DNA from: Nitrospira sp.
GTDB taxonomy: Bacteria; Nitrospirota; Nitrospiria; Nitrospirales; Nitrospiraceae
Assembly: GCA_025363325.1 (NCBI GenBank)
Contig: JANYEF010000142.1
Span: 1 to 10,543 of the forward strand
Length of the DNA: 10,543 nucleotides
Direction: 5' to 3'
A program made the translations under genes and the position numbers. Of this stretch, positions 1 through 7,278 are shown piece by piece. The notes under the pieces are model-generated. The model did not search any database. It saw nothing but the letters and a program-made list of their open reading frames with translations, and was not told the origin of the DNA. How positions within the stretch are numbered: position 1 is the first letter of the stretch; each line of letters starts with the position of its first letter.

Positions 1-210
1 GTCTGCATACTGCCCCACCGTCACTTCGAACTTATCCATGGAAAAGGCATCCACATAAACCCGGTGCGCCGGTTGTTCGTCTGCATCTCCCGCCGGACTC
101 CCCATCGTGAACTCCCCCGCCGGCACCAGCACCATATCAACGGGTTCCGCGGCCATCGTAGGGTGCGTAGCGAGCCCGAGCAACGCGACAAGCACAAGCA
201 TCCTCCTCAT
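1..210 (-). CDS. Secreted SUMF1 / formylglycine-generating-enzyme-like protein (5' part, cut by window edge)
   Basis: The 70 codons visible on the minus strand start at ATG 208-210, with AAGGAG seven bases upstream. Residues 1-20 look like a signal peptide (basic MRR, hydrophobic LVLVALLGLA, AMA-type cleavage just before AEPVD). They are followed by the classic opening of the FGE-sulfatase (SUMF1) fold: VPAGEFTMGS at about 29-38, a DEQPAHRV segment at about 44-51, then the DAFSMDKFEVTVGQY segment. Known members either oxidise a sulfatase cysteine to formylglycine or are non-catalytic lectin-like or ligand-binding relatives. The C-terminal half, where catalytic cysteines would lie, is outside the window, so activity cannot be judged. 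An exported copy fits a periplasmic or outer-membrane role better than cytosolic sulfatase maturation, but that is inference. It lies downstream, in the same direction, of the CoA-binding pseudogene, with a 323-bp repeat-filled gap, so it is probably transcribed separately. Confidence 0.85.
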   Translation of the reverse strand, partial: MRRMLVLVALLGLATHPTMAAEPVDMVLVPAGEFTMGSPAGDADEQPAHRVYVDAFSMDKFEVTVGQYAD

Positions 211-335
211 GAACAGTCTCCTTATTATACTGAAAGAACCTTTACTCCCTGGTCCGCACATAGCCTAATGGGCGGGAACTATAAAGCCTCAGGCCTCAAA
301 AAAACAACTGTATTGGGACAGGGGGCTGCCCCGTC

Positions 336-354
336 TAGCAGGCTACGGAAAAAC
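336..354 (+). repeat. Element-end motif TAG-CAGGCTACGGAAAAA
   Basis: CAGGCTACGGAAAAA at 339-353 is nearly identical to CAGGCTGCGGAAAAA at 9999-10013, the left end of the intergenic element between the radical SAM gene and ynfA (one difference in 15). Here it is preceded by TAG although no plus-strand gene ends there. I see no matching inverted right end before the pseudogene at 534. Only a same-orientation partial match, CAGGCTGGAAAA, occurs at 519-530. This looks like a one-ended or degraded copy of the same repeat family. Confidence 0.6.
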
Positions 355-384
355 CGCCGCGCGGGCAGGCGGGACGAGCGAGGA

Positions 385-435
385 TTCGAAGTCCGAAGTT
401 CGAGGTTTTCGGAACTTCGAACCCCGAACGTCGGA
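385..435. repeat. Palindromic array of 7-nt units
   Basis: Three left units with a 7-nt period (TTCGAAG 385-391, TCCGAAG 392-398, TTCGAGG 399-405) are followed by a 9-nt spacer and three units in opposite orientation (CTTCGAA 415-421, CCCCGAA 422-428, CGTCGGA 429-435). The core CGAAGTTC (394-401) / GAACTTCG (412-419) is a perfect 8-bp stem with a 10-nt loop; the outer units pair imperfectly. It lies downstream of the minus-strand CoA-binding pseudogene and upstream of the SUMF1 gene. A role as terminator or protein-binding palindrome is possible but there is no T-run. Confidence 0.6.
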
Positions 436-440
436 TCGCG

Positions 441-518
441 GCTGGTTCATCTGGTTAGTTTCGTTCAACCAAAAAAACAGGACAGACCAGATGGATCAGA
501 CCAACCAAATGGACAAGA
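441..518. repeat. Palindromic array of 9-nt units (TCTGGTNNN / NNNACCAGA), copy 1
   Basis: Left units with a 9-nt period are GCTGGT (441), TCTGGT (450) and TTTCGT (459). Then come a TCA trinucleotide at 465-467 and opposite-orientation units ACCAAA (468), ACAGGA (477), ACCAGA (486), ATCAGA (495), ACCAAA (504) and ACAAGA (513), all in strict 9-nt phase. The first three right units can fold on the three left units around the TCA loop; the last three have no partner. The same architecture, with the same loop, occurs at 10096-10173. Confidence 0.7.
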
Positions 519-533
519 CAGGCTGGAAAACTG

Positions 534-948
534 TCAGTCACGGTGTGATCGCGCCGCATGTTCCTTGAGCCAGCAACGATCCATCACGACAGGCAGACCT
601 GCCTGTGCCGCTCGTGCGGCAGCGGCCTCGTTCACCACGCCTTCTTGCATCCAACTCGCTTTGGCGCCATGAGCAATCGTCTCTTCAACGATAGGAAGAA
701 CGTCTTCCGACTTTCTAAAGATATTCACAAGATCGATTGTGCCGAACACCGCGGCGAGCGATGGATAGGCAGGCTCACCAAGGACGTTCGTCTCGTTCGG
801 GTTCACGGGAATCACACCGTAGCCTTGTACCTGCATATACGCAGCCACGCGATTCGAGGCTATGCTGGGTTCGACGACAATCCCACACGGCAATCGTGCG
901 ACAATCTCTCAGAATCTCGTCGATGATCTGAGCCGACTGATGTGGCAT
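534..948 (-). pseudogene. CoA-binding protein (YccU-type), broken by two apparent -1 frameshifts
   Basis: The intact ancestor would start at ATG 946-948 behind a G-rich GGGTGAGG stretch and read MPHQSAQIID...CRTIAV (21 codons, to 886). The family then expects V-G-L-S-S-N-P-S-I-A-S-N-R. VGLSSN is present only in a second frame (about 885-869), and PSIASNRVAAYMQ through the C-terminus only in a third (869-534). One base is missing near 885/886 (GTGTGGGA where GTGGTGGGA is expected) and one near 867-869 (CCC where CCCC is expected). The remainder aligns well with E. coli YccU from memory, including GYGVIPVNP, the FRKSE segment, KASWMQEGVVNE and PVVMDRC. These proteins have a CoA-binding Rossmann fold of about 137-140 residues. 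The shifts hit the glycine loop that contacts the ligand, so a protein started at the in-frame TTG 891-893 would lack strand 1 and that loop. The lesions could be real or homopolymer sequencing errors. Confidence 0.8.
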
Positions 949-1112
949 CCCTCACCCCCCCTGACAGATGACGTGAACCGTACCATGAATTAGACGGCTC
1001 GGACAATTCGCCGCCGAGGCTGAAAGGATTGACCACTTGACGACATGACAGAGATAGGGCATATCACCCTGGCCGTCCCGGCCTGGTGCAACACCTTACG
1101 ATGGAGGCCTTT
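949..1112. promoter_or_regulatory. Divergent intergenic region with weak sigma70-like promoter (1037-1065, plus)
   Basis: This 164-bp gap separates the CoA-binding pseudogene (minus) from the DUF4139 gene (plus). On the plus strand TTGACG (1037-1042) is followed by a 17-nt spacer and CATATC (1060-1065), a good -35 with only a half-matching -10. TTGACC at 1029-1034 is an alternative -35 with an even poorer partner. I see no convincing operator or riboswitch. Confidence 0.3.
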
Positions 1113-3197
1113 ATGCGCGCACTATCGATTCGCTCTGGTCCCGCCTTCGTGAGGCGATTAATCCTCGCATCATGTCTGCTCTTCTCCTGGCCCGTCATGG
1201 CTGAAGACGGGGCGACGCTTCCCCTCTCGAAGATCGTGCTCTATTCCAGCGGCGTTGGATATTTTCAACATGACGGTACGGTGAACAACCGTGCACAGCT
1301 CGACCTGCGCCTTCACGCGAATCAGATCAACGACATGCTGAAGAGTTTGGTCGTACAGGACTTCGGGGGCGGCAAGGTCTCGACCGTCACCTACGGCTCA
1401 CGCGATCCCGTCACCAAGACGCTCAGCAGCTTCGGCATCAATCTGAACGGCAACCCGACCCTGGGACAAATCCTGACCCAAGTCCGGGGGGAGCCGGTCG
1501 AAGTCACCGCACCGAATCCCATCGTCGGCACGTTGCTCGGCGTAGAAAAGAAAACGGAGTCCATCGGCGAGGGGTCGCAGCATCGTATCGTGGAGCAGGA
1601 ATATGTCACGCTTCTAACAGAGGATGGGTTCCGTTCGCTCTCGCTGACGAACGTGCAGCGCATCAAATTAACCAATCCCGCGTTGAACGCTGAACTGCAC
1701 CAGGCGCTGGCTGTTCTGGCCGGGAATCACGATGCCCAGCAAAAGACAGTCTCGATTACCTTCGACGGCACCGGCAGCCGCCGAGCCCGTGTTGCCTACC
1801 TGACGGAAACCCCCGTCTGGAAAACCACCTATCGCCTCGTCTTGGACGAGGACAAGGCGCCCTACCTGCAAGGCTGGGCCATTGTGGAAAATCAGACCCC
1901 ACAGGATTGGCGCGACGTGACCGTCTCGCTCGTCTCGGGACGGCCCATTTCCTTCACGATGGATCTGTATCAACCGCTCTATAACCCACGTCCAGTTGTC
2001 CAGCCAGAGCTCTACGCCAACCTCAAACCCCAGACGTATGGCGACACAATGGATGAACTCAAACCGATGGCTTCTGCGCCTCCAGCCCGCAGCGAGATGA
2101 AGAAAGAGCGCTTACTCGGCAAGATGGCCCAAGGTTTTGCCGGTGGTCGGGCCAATGCCGCGGCAGAATCCGGCATGGCCGCCGATCTGGAAATGGGCAA
2201 CCTGGAAGAGGGCGTGACCCCCATGGCGATGGGCGAAGACAAGGGCGAGCTGTTCGAGTATCGGATCAGCCAACCCGTCACCCTCGCCAAGCACACGAGT
2301 GCACTGCTGCCCATCATCGGCCAAACGCTCCAGGGGCAGAAAGTGTCGCTCTACAATCAAGGCGTCAATGCGAAACATCCACTGAACGGGTATCGGCTGA
2401 AAAACACATCGGCCCTTCATTTGATGCAAGGCCCCATCACACTGTTCGACAGCGGGACCTATGCGGGCGATGCGCGCATTGAGGATCTCCCTCCTGGACA
2501 AGACCGGCTCATCAGCTATGCCCTCGATCTCAAAACCGAAGTGGAACCCACATTCCAAGGCGGCACACAAGAACTCGCGACAGTCTCGCTGAAGAAGGGC
2601 ACGATGCTGGTATCTCGACGCCTGGTTGAGGACCGGACCTATCTCATCAAGAATCGCGACCAGAAGGCCAAGACGGTTTTGATCGAACAACCCTATCGCG
2701 CCGATTGGAAGCTTGTCGAGCCGAAGGAACCAACAGAACGGACCAGGGACATGTATCGATTTAGCGTCGCAGTCGATCCAGGGAAAAGCACGACGCTTCG
2801 CGTGAAAGAAACGCTGCCCATTCAGGAAACCATCCTCTTGATGGACAGCGGCATCGACCAGATCCTCTATTATCAGCAGGCGAAGGAAGTCAGCCCGAAA
2901 GTGAAAGAGGCGCTGCAACGCGTGGTGCAATTACGCAGCAAGTTGGACGACACGCGCGCTCAGCGGACACGCCTAGACCAACGCACCGCTGAGATCACGG
3001 CGGAGCATGCTCGCATCAGGGAGAACATGCAGCGGCTCCAGCAGAACTCCGATCTCTACAATCGCTATGTGAAAAAGTTGGACCAGCAGGAGACCGAGCT
3101 GGAGAAACTGCGTAAGGAGATCGAGAGCCTCAAGAACGCGGAAGAAGAACATCGGCGGGAGTTGCAGAACTACGTGATGAATCTGGACGTGGCGTAA
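1113..3197 (+). CDS. Exported DUF4139 domain protein with C-terminal coiled coil
   Basis: The product has 694 residues. ATG 1113 is preferred over the upstream in-frame GTG 1086 and ATG 1101 because GGAGG lies five bases before it and because it places the signal peptide properly: basic RALSIR...VRR, hydrophobic LILASCLLFSW, and VMA cleavage near residue 30. The mature protein opens with SKIVLYSSGVGYF (39-51), typical of this DUF4139 group, and a beta-rich domain with the conserved WKTTYRLVL (236-244) and GWAIVENQT (254-262) segments. A low-complexity linker rich in Met, Ala, Gly and charged residues covers about 300-380. A second beta-rich part follows (about 380-575), then a predicted coiled coil (about 596-685, regular heptads with many Lys, Glu, Gln and Arg). 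No catalytic motif is visible. The family is poorly characterised, and an envelope-associated structural or assembly role is a guess from export plus coiled coil. It stands alone and ends five bases from the convergent DsbA-like gene. Confidence 0.85.
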   Translation: MRALSIRSGPAFVRRLILASCLLFSWPVMAEDGATLPLSKIVLYSSGVGYFQHDGTVNNRAQLDLRLHANQINDMLKSLVVQDFGGGKVSTVTYGSRDPVTKTLSSFGINLNGNPTLGQILTQVRGEPVEVTAPNPIVGTLLGVEKKTESIGEGSQHRIVEQEYVTLLTEDGFRSLSLTNVQRIKLTNPALNAELHQALAVLAGNHDAQQKTVSITFDGTGSRRARVAYLTETPVWKTTYRLVLDEDKAPYLQGWAIVENQTPQDWRDVTVSLVSGRPISFTMDLYQPLYNPRPVVQPELYANLKPQTYGDTMDELKPMASAPPARSEMKKERLLGKMAQGFAGGRANAAAESGMAADLEMGNLEEGVTPMAMGEDKGELFEYRISQPVTLAKHTSALLPIIGQTLQGQKVSLYNQGVNAKHPLNGYRLKNTSALHLMQGPITLFDSGTYAGDARIEDLPPGQDRLISYALDLKTEVEPTFQGGTQELATVSLKKGTMLVSRRLVEDRTYLIKNRDQKAKTVLIEQPYRADWKLVEPKEPTERTRDMYRFSVAVDPGKSTTLRVKETLPIQETILLMDSGIDQILYYQQAKEVSPKVKEALQRVVQLRSKLDDTRAQRTRLDQRTAEITAEHARIRENMQRLQQNSDLYNRYVKKLDQQETELEKLRKEIESLKNAEEEHRRELQNYVMNLDVA

Positions 3198-3202
3198 TCC
3201 AG

Positions 3203-3778
3203 TTAGGCGAAGAATCGTCGGATATCTTCCGGAGGTGCGCAGCCGACAAGGAGGCCACCCTCCGACGAGACAATAAGGGGCACCCCGGCCTGGCCTGTTG
3301 CGTGCCAAGCCGCTTCCCATTCTTGAGCCACCTGGGAACTCTCGTTATCGAACGTACCCATACTCTCTGGCGAGCCGCCTCCCTGCTCGACCAGCAACCT
3401 GAGCACCGCCGGGTCAGAGATGTCGCTGCCTTCACACCAAAAGGCCCGATAGGTCTCACGCACAAACGCCATCCCTTGTGATCGATCTCGCCGCAGGAGT
3501 GCCACTGCCTGTTCAATCGCCGGCCTCGTATTGGGCTTACCAGGAGGAAGCGCAATGGGCAGCCCTGGCGCCAGCCGCTGCACGAACGTCACTTCATGGC
3601 GCAGTTCAGCACCTAACGAACCCTGCCAAGGTTTCATCGGACGGGGCAATTGCGGCGCATGCTGCACACCTCGCCATTCACAGCGATCGAGCAAACTCAT
3701 CTCGTGCAGCCGTTCGTGCATCGCATAACAGAACGGGCAATTGAAGTCGCTGTAGAGAAAGTTCCGCTTCTCGATCAC
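3203..3778 (-). CDS. DsbA-family (FrnE-like) thioredoxin-fold protein, cytoplasmic
   Basis: From GTG 3776-3778 the product has 191 residues. It starts with strand 1 (KRNFLYSDF) running into the CPFC active site (Cys14, Cys17). A helical insertion follows, and GVPLIV (165-170) carries the cis-proline characteristic of thioredoxin folds, followed by a GLLVGC turn. No signal peptide or membrane segment is visible, so it resembles the cytosolic FrnE/HCCA-isomerase-like branch of the DsbA family rather than periplasmic DsbA. Presence of both cysteines favours thiol-disulfide oxidoreductase over glutathione-dependent isomerase activity; the substrate is unknown. The start is uncertain: TTG 3818-3820 would add 14 residues (205 in total), and neither start has a clear Shine-Dalgarno sequence. 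The promoter at 3849-3878 is compatible with both. Its stop is five bases from that of the convergent DUF4139 gene. Confidence 0.85.
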   Translation of the reverse strand: MIEKRNFLYSDFNCPFCYAMHERLHEMSLLDRCEWRGVQHAPQLPRPMKPWQGSLGAELRHEVTFVQRLAPGLPIALPPGKPNTRPAIEQAVALLRRDRSQGMAFVRETYRAFWCEGSDISDPAVLRLLVEQGGGSPESMGTFDNESSQVAQEWEAAWHATGQAGVPLIVSSEGGLLVGCAPPEDIRRFFA

Positions 3779-3848
3779 TCTGTATATTTTCCCATGAACC
3801 CTGCCGAACGTGAGCTTCAATACATTGATAGCCTACCGATGGGCACGA

Positions 3849-3878
3849 ACAATATCCACTCGCATGAATGGCTGTCAA
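3849..3878 (-). promoter_or_regulatory. Sigma70-type promoter for the DsbA-like gene
   Basis: On the minus strand a perfect -35 TTGACA (complement of 3873-3878) is followed by an 18-nt spacer and TATTGT (complement of 3849-3854, 4/6 to the -10 consensus). The predicted transcript start near 3842 gives a leader of about 22 nt to TTG 3820 or about 64 nt to GTG 3778. It lies in the 134-bp gap after the kinase stop codon and suggests the DsbA-like gene is independent of the signalling operon. Confidence 0.5.
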
Positions 3879-3912
3879 GCCACTTGCCGTTGCAGAAGAC
3901 CATGGCAGTGAT

Positions 3913-5856
3913 TTAGTGACGCTGAACGTCGGGTTGTGGGAGGAAGCGTTCCAGTTTTGTGCGGAGGGTTGGGAGGGTCATGGGTTTCGTGACGACGTCG
4001 TCCATTCCGGCCTGTCGGCACTTCTGTTCGTCTTCCGATGACGCGTGACCGGTGAGGGCGATGATGGGCAGATGCCTGGCGGTGGTTTGTTCCTGTCGCC
4101 TGATTTCTTGAGTAGCCTCATACCCATTCATCTCCGGCATCTCGCAATCCATCAGCACGGCATCGTAGGTAGCTTGGGCAATGGAATCCACAGCCTCCCG
4201 CCCGTTCCGTGCCACCTCCACCTGATAGCCAAGCTTCTGCAGAAATTTGCACGCCACAACCTGATTGATCTCATTGTCGTCTACGACCAGAATCCGGAGC
4301 GGGGTGGTGCGGTCCGCCATCAATGCAATAGACGGCATCACAGCATGAGCAGAAATCGTGCGCTGAATTGCAGGCAACAGGCTTGTGAAATACGTAAAGG
4401 AACTGCCCTTTCCTGGCACACTCTCCACCATCATGGCTCCACCCATGAGCTCAACCAGTTGACAACAGATCATCAAGCCCAGCCCGGTTCCCCCGTATCG
4501 CCTGGCCGTCGATTCCTCTGCCTGAGCATAAGCTCCGAATAATCGCGTTTGCTGATCCGCAGTGATGCCGATGCCTGTGTCCTTCACCGTCCAGTGGAGA
4601 ACCACGGCGTCGGAATTGTTTTGGTTAGACGGCACTGTCTTCACGGATATATGAATCCCGCCCCGCTCGGTAAACTTGACGGCATTACCAACCAGATTAA
4701 ACAGAATTTGCCGCAGGCGAACTGGATCACCACGTAACACAGCAGGGACGTCCGGCCCCAATTGAACCTGAACGAGCAAGCCTTTCTTCTTGGCTGCTTC
4801 CGACGTCAGTGTGATGACGTCCTCAATGAGAGGACGGAGCTCAACGTCGGCGACTTCCAAAGACATCTTTCCCGCTTCGATCTTCGAGAAGTCGAGAATA
4901 TCGTTCACGAGCACTAAGAGCGATTCAGCCGACCGGTGCATGGTTTCCAGTAACTGCCGTTGTGGATCGGTAAGAGAGGTATCCTGAAGCAGTTGCGTGC
5001 ATCCCAACACGCCGTTCATCGGAGTGCGCAATTCGTGACTCATCGTGGCCAGAAAGATTGCTTTCGCACGAGCCGACTCTTCTGCTGCCTCTTTCGCGCG
5101 GCGCAATTCCACGGCTGCGGTAATATCGGTTCCATAGGCTCTAACCTGCTTCAAATCCCCCAATGGGAAGAAGGACCAAGCCAGCACACAGTCTTCAACG
5201 TGATGTTCCAATCGAAGGGTGGGTTGCTGCGAATCAAGACAGTGATTCAGAATATCCGACAAATTCGGCGGGAATACGGCTTCCACTCGTCCTTGGATGG
5301 AGGTACCGTAATTGAGGAGTTCCACCATGGCTGAATTGGCGTAGAGCATATTGTCGTCTTCGTCAAACTCCACAATTGGATTCGGCGCATCTTCCGCAAG
5401 TCTGGCCACCCGTTGAACATCTTGCTCCGCTTCCCGTTCCACCGTCAGGTCGCGACAAACAACAATGGCCCCAACAGGCTCCATGCCTTGACACCTGGGC
5501 CAGAACGTCGCCGAGATCTCAAGCCCCGTACCATCGGCTCGGATCCAGTGATGGGACGATACCATTGTGACCTCACCGGTTCGTACGGTGTGTTCCAATG
5601 GACAATGGTACGGGCTTCCCGCCCTTGAGGAGATGCATCCCACCAACTCGTGAAAGACTGAGCCGATGACATCCTGATGACGGCCCACGAGCTGTTGCGC
5701 CACAGGGTTGAGAGACAAGATCCGGCCCTCTGGATCTGTCACAAACATCGCTTCTCCGGATGACTCGAGAATGAGAAATGTATCCTCACGAGTGGGCAAC
5801 CAGGAGAGGTTCCCCTTTGGGCCAGGATCAGGGGTGGGACTGAGAGAGAGACTCAT
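3913..5856 (-). CDS. Cytoplasmic hybrid sensor histidine kinase (PAS-PAS-HisKA-HATPase-REC)
   Basis: The 647-residue protein has no transmembrane segment, so it senses an intracellular or diffusible cue. PAS 1 spans about 24-142, opening with FLILESSGEAMFVTDPEG. PAS 2 spans about 150-250. A short helix leads into HisKA with phospho-acceptor His274 (SHELRTPMNG). The HATPase domain has its N-box at 383-395 (Asn387, Asn391), G1 at 426-430 (DTGIG) and G2 at 455-461 (GGTGLGL). The C-terminal receiver domain (about 520-640) has the acidic pair Asp526-Asp527, phospho-acceptor Asp570, Thr602 and Lys624. All catalytic residues are present, so autophosphorylation and His-to-Asp transfer are expected. 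PAS 1 carries Cys74 and Cys85 in a C-x10-CPLE loop that might hold a cofactor or act as a redox sensor. No DNA-binding output is fused and no Hpt domain is seen, so the output partner is elsewhere or is the co-transcribed HD-GYP protein. The start ATG overlaps the upstream gene's stop (ATGA). Confidence 0.93.
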   Translation of the reverse strand: MSLSLSPTPDPGPKGNLSWLPTREDTFLILESSGEAMFVTDPEGRILSLNPVAQQLVGRHQDVIGSVFHELVGCISSRAGSPYHCPLEHTVRTGEVTMVSSHHWIRADGTGLEISATFWPRCQGMEPVGAIVVCRDLTVEREAEQDVQRVARLAEDAPNPIVEFDEDDNMLYANSAMVELLNYGTSIQGRVEAVFPPNLSDILNHCLDSQQPTLRLEHHVEDCVLAWSFFPLGDLKQVRAYGTDITAAVELRRAKEAAEESARAKAIFLATMSHELRTPMNGVLGCTQLLQDTSLTDPQRQLLETMHRSAESLLVLVNDILDFSKIEAGKMSLEVADVELRPLIEDVITLTSEAAKKKGLLVQVQLGPDVPAVLRGDPVRLRQILFNLVGNAVKFTERGGIHISVKTVPSNQNNSDAVVLHWTVKDTGIGITADQQTRLFGAYAQAEESTARRYGGTGLGLMICCQLVELMGGAMMVESVPGKGSSFTYFTSLLPAIQRTISAHAVMPSIALMADRTTPLRILVVDDNEINQVVACKFLQKLGYQVEVARNGREAVDSIAQATYDAVLMDCEMPEMNGYEATQEIRRQEQTTARHLPIIALTGHASSEDEQKCRQAGMDDVVTKPMTLPTLRTKLERFLPQPDVQRH

Positions 5857-7100
5857 GCGGCCACCTGTCTGAGAACAGCTTCAACATCGAGACCTTCTCG
5901 AACCGCATTCCGCACATCACGAATCGTCCGTCCTCCCTCTGGTTCATGGAGTAAATCCAAGGGCACCGGTGGGCGGCATGTCTTGCCGGACTGGTCCCTG
6001 CAGATATACAGAAGGGGCAGGTGGACTTTCCCCGGCGTGATGGCGCCGACGACAGCGAGCTCCCCGGAGCTCAAGGCCACCAGACTGTACAGAGGATATA
6101 CGCCGATCGCGCGAATCAAGTGCGACACGACCTGCAAGAGCGCTTCATCGGCTCGATACCGTTGGTAGAGCTGCGTCAGCGCCTGATGTGAAGACATCGG
6201 AGTGAGACCTGTCTGACCGGTGACAAACTCATCAAACTGGTCAATGATGCCAACCAATCTGGCAGATTCATGATGTGCTGCCGACGTCTCCCCTGGCAGT
6301 CCAATCTCCGGGGTCAGATTATGATGATCCTTCACGATGGCGAGAACGGCCAGATCGGATGATCCGCTCTTTTCGAGGATCGTGCCCCCTTGCGATGTAT
6401 GGCTCTCGTACAGAAGCTGTTGAGCCCTCGTCATACCATTCGGTCGCTTCACAATATTCTGAGGTAAGAGCGTGAGCCCGATGTCATGCAGCAACCCTCC
6501 GACCCCCAGCTGCTGCAACCGTTCACCAGAATAACCTAGGGCCTGCCCAAGGATCACTGACAGGGTACATACGTTCAGACCATGTTCATGGAGTGTTGGA
6601 TCAGGCTGTCGCAATCCTAAGGCCGCATAACAGGCGTCCTGCCGATCAAGAATATCGCCAATAATCTCGTCGATGAACTCGCAGGCGGCATCATACTGTA
6701 CGATCCCGCTCATGCGCGTTTCCTCAAACAGACCATTCAGACGGTTAACGCATTCGGCACGACGCTGCTTGGCTTTAGAAAGATTCTCAGCCAGTACTAC
6801 CGCAGGGAGGAGCGAAGGTGATGCTGCGAATTGAGTATTGGGGTGTAACGGCGCGAGGTTTTCGACACGAACAGTCTCGACCAGCCCTGAGCGAGAAATT
6901 TCATGGTCGACAACATCCAGCCCCTGCTCTGTGTCGATTGTCACCTCGGCGACCCCGGCACGCCGAAGGGCCTCGATTTCCGATTGATACTTGATCTTGA
7001 ACCTATGGCGAACAAACGGGGTCTGCAGCCACGATCGGTCTACGCCGATCAGGTACATGCCGACCATGAGACGTGTAAGGGGAATGGTCCGTTGTGCCAC
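5853..7100 (-). CDS. DUF3391 / HD-GYP domain protein (degenerate GYP motif)
   Basis: The 415-residue product starts at GTG 7098-7100 with AGGA eight bases upstream. Residues 4-65 match the DUF3391 module that often precedes HD-GYP domains (LTRLMVGMYLIG, then KYQSEIEALRRAGV). The HD-GYP domain spans about 165-335. It has His173, His205-Asp206 in GLLHDIG, His234, the His259-His260 pair and Asp287 in GIIDQFDEF, followed by GVYPLYSLVALSSGE (333-347), as in active c-di-GMP phosphodiesterases. The signature that normally reads HHE...GYP here reads HHN...GLP (259-269), with Asn replacing Glu and Leu replacing Tyr. Most metal ligands are therefore kept while the substrate-recognition motif is altered. 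It may be an active phosphodiesterase with changed specificity or a regulatory c-di-GMP-binding relative. It is the first gene of an operon with the hybrid kinase, which probably controls or is controlled by it. Confidence 0.88.
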   Translation of the reverse strand: MAQRTIPLTRLMVGMYLIGVDRSWLQTPFVRHRFKIKYQSEIEALRRAGVAEVTIDTEQGLDVVDHEISRSGLVETVRVENLAPLHPNTQFAASPSLLPAVVLAENLSKAKQRRAECVNRLNGLFEETRMSGIVQYDAACEFIDEIIGDILDRQDACYAALGLRQPDPTLHEHGLNVCTLSVILGQALGYSGERLQQLGVGGLLHDIGLTLLPQNIVKRPNGMTRAQQLLYESHTSQGGTILEKSGSSDLAVLAIVKDHHNLTPEIGLPGETSAAHHESARLVGIIDQFDEFVTGQTGLTPMSSHQALTQLYQRYRADEALLQVVSHLIRAIGVYPLYSLVALSSGELAVVGAITPGKVHLPLLYICRDQSGKTCRPPVPLDLLHEPEGGRTIRDVRNAVREGLDVEAVLRQVAA

Positions 7101-7254
7101 GGGTTAAATCCTGATGAGCGCTAAGTACATTCAGCTCTACTCTATCGGTGTGTTTGCGTAATTCTTCAATTCGCATTTTACGTCTGGAGAGACTATTCTT
7201 CTCTGGTGTTCATTGTGGTCCGTTGTCACACATTCGGTTCGCGAGCAACCCGGT

Positions 7255-7278
7255 ACGTGGGGACTAAAGTTCCCACGT
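7255..7278. promoter_or_regulatory. 24-bp inverted repeat centred on the sigma28 -35 box (operator candidate)
   Basis: ACGTGGG (7255-7261) and CCCACGT (7272-7278) are perfect 7-bp arms. Inside them AC/GT also pair, with one G/T position between, leaving TAAA (7265-7268) as the exact centre. That TAAA is the core of the -35 element of the FliA-type promoter. No T-run follows, so it is not an intrinsic terminator. A dimeric repressor bound here would occlude the promoter. The regulator is unknown. Confidence 0.55.

Noticed and set aside
224..229. Perfect TATAAT on the minus strand upstream of the SUMF1 gene
   Set aside because: It lies one base upstream of the Shine-Dalgarno sequence, so a transcript from it would lose the ribosome binding site, and no -35 is found at proper spacing.
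385..518. CRISPR array
   Set aside because: Units are only 7 or 9 nt, there are no spacers of 25-40 nt and no cas genes.
64..926. Plus-strand open frames of 202 and 122 codons over 64-926
   Set aside because: They run antisense to the SUMF1 gene and the CoA-binding gene and through the repeat arrays; the products are low-complexity and Arg/His-rich with no recognisable domain.
2112..2930. 272-codon minus-strand frame inside the DUF4139 gene
   Set aside because: It is a shadow frame in GC-rich DNA; the plus-strand product has a signal peptide and family motifs, this one has none.
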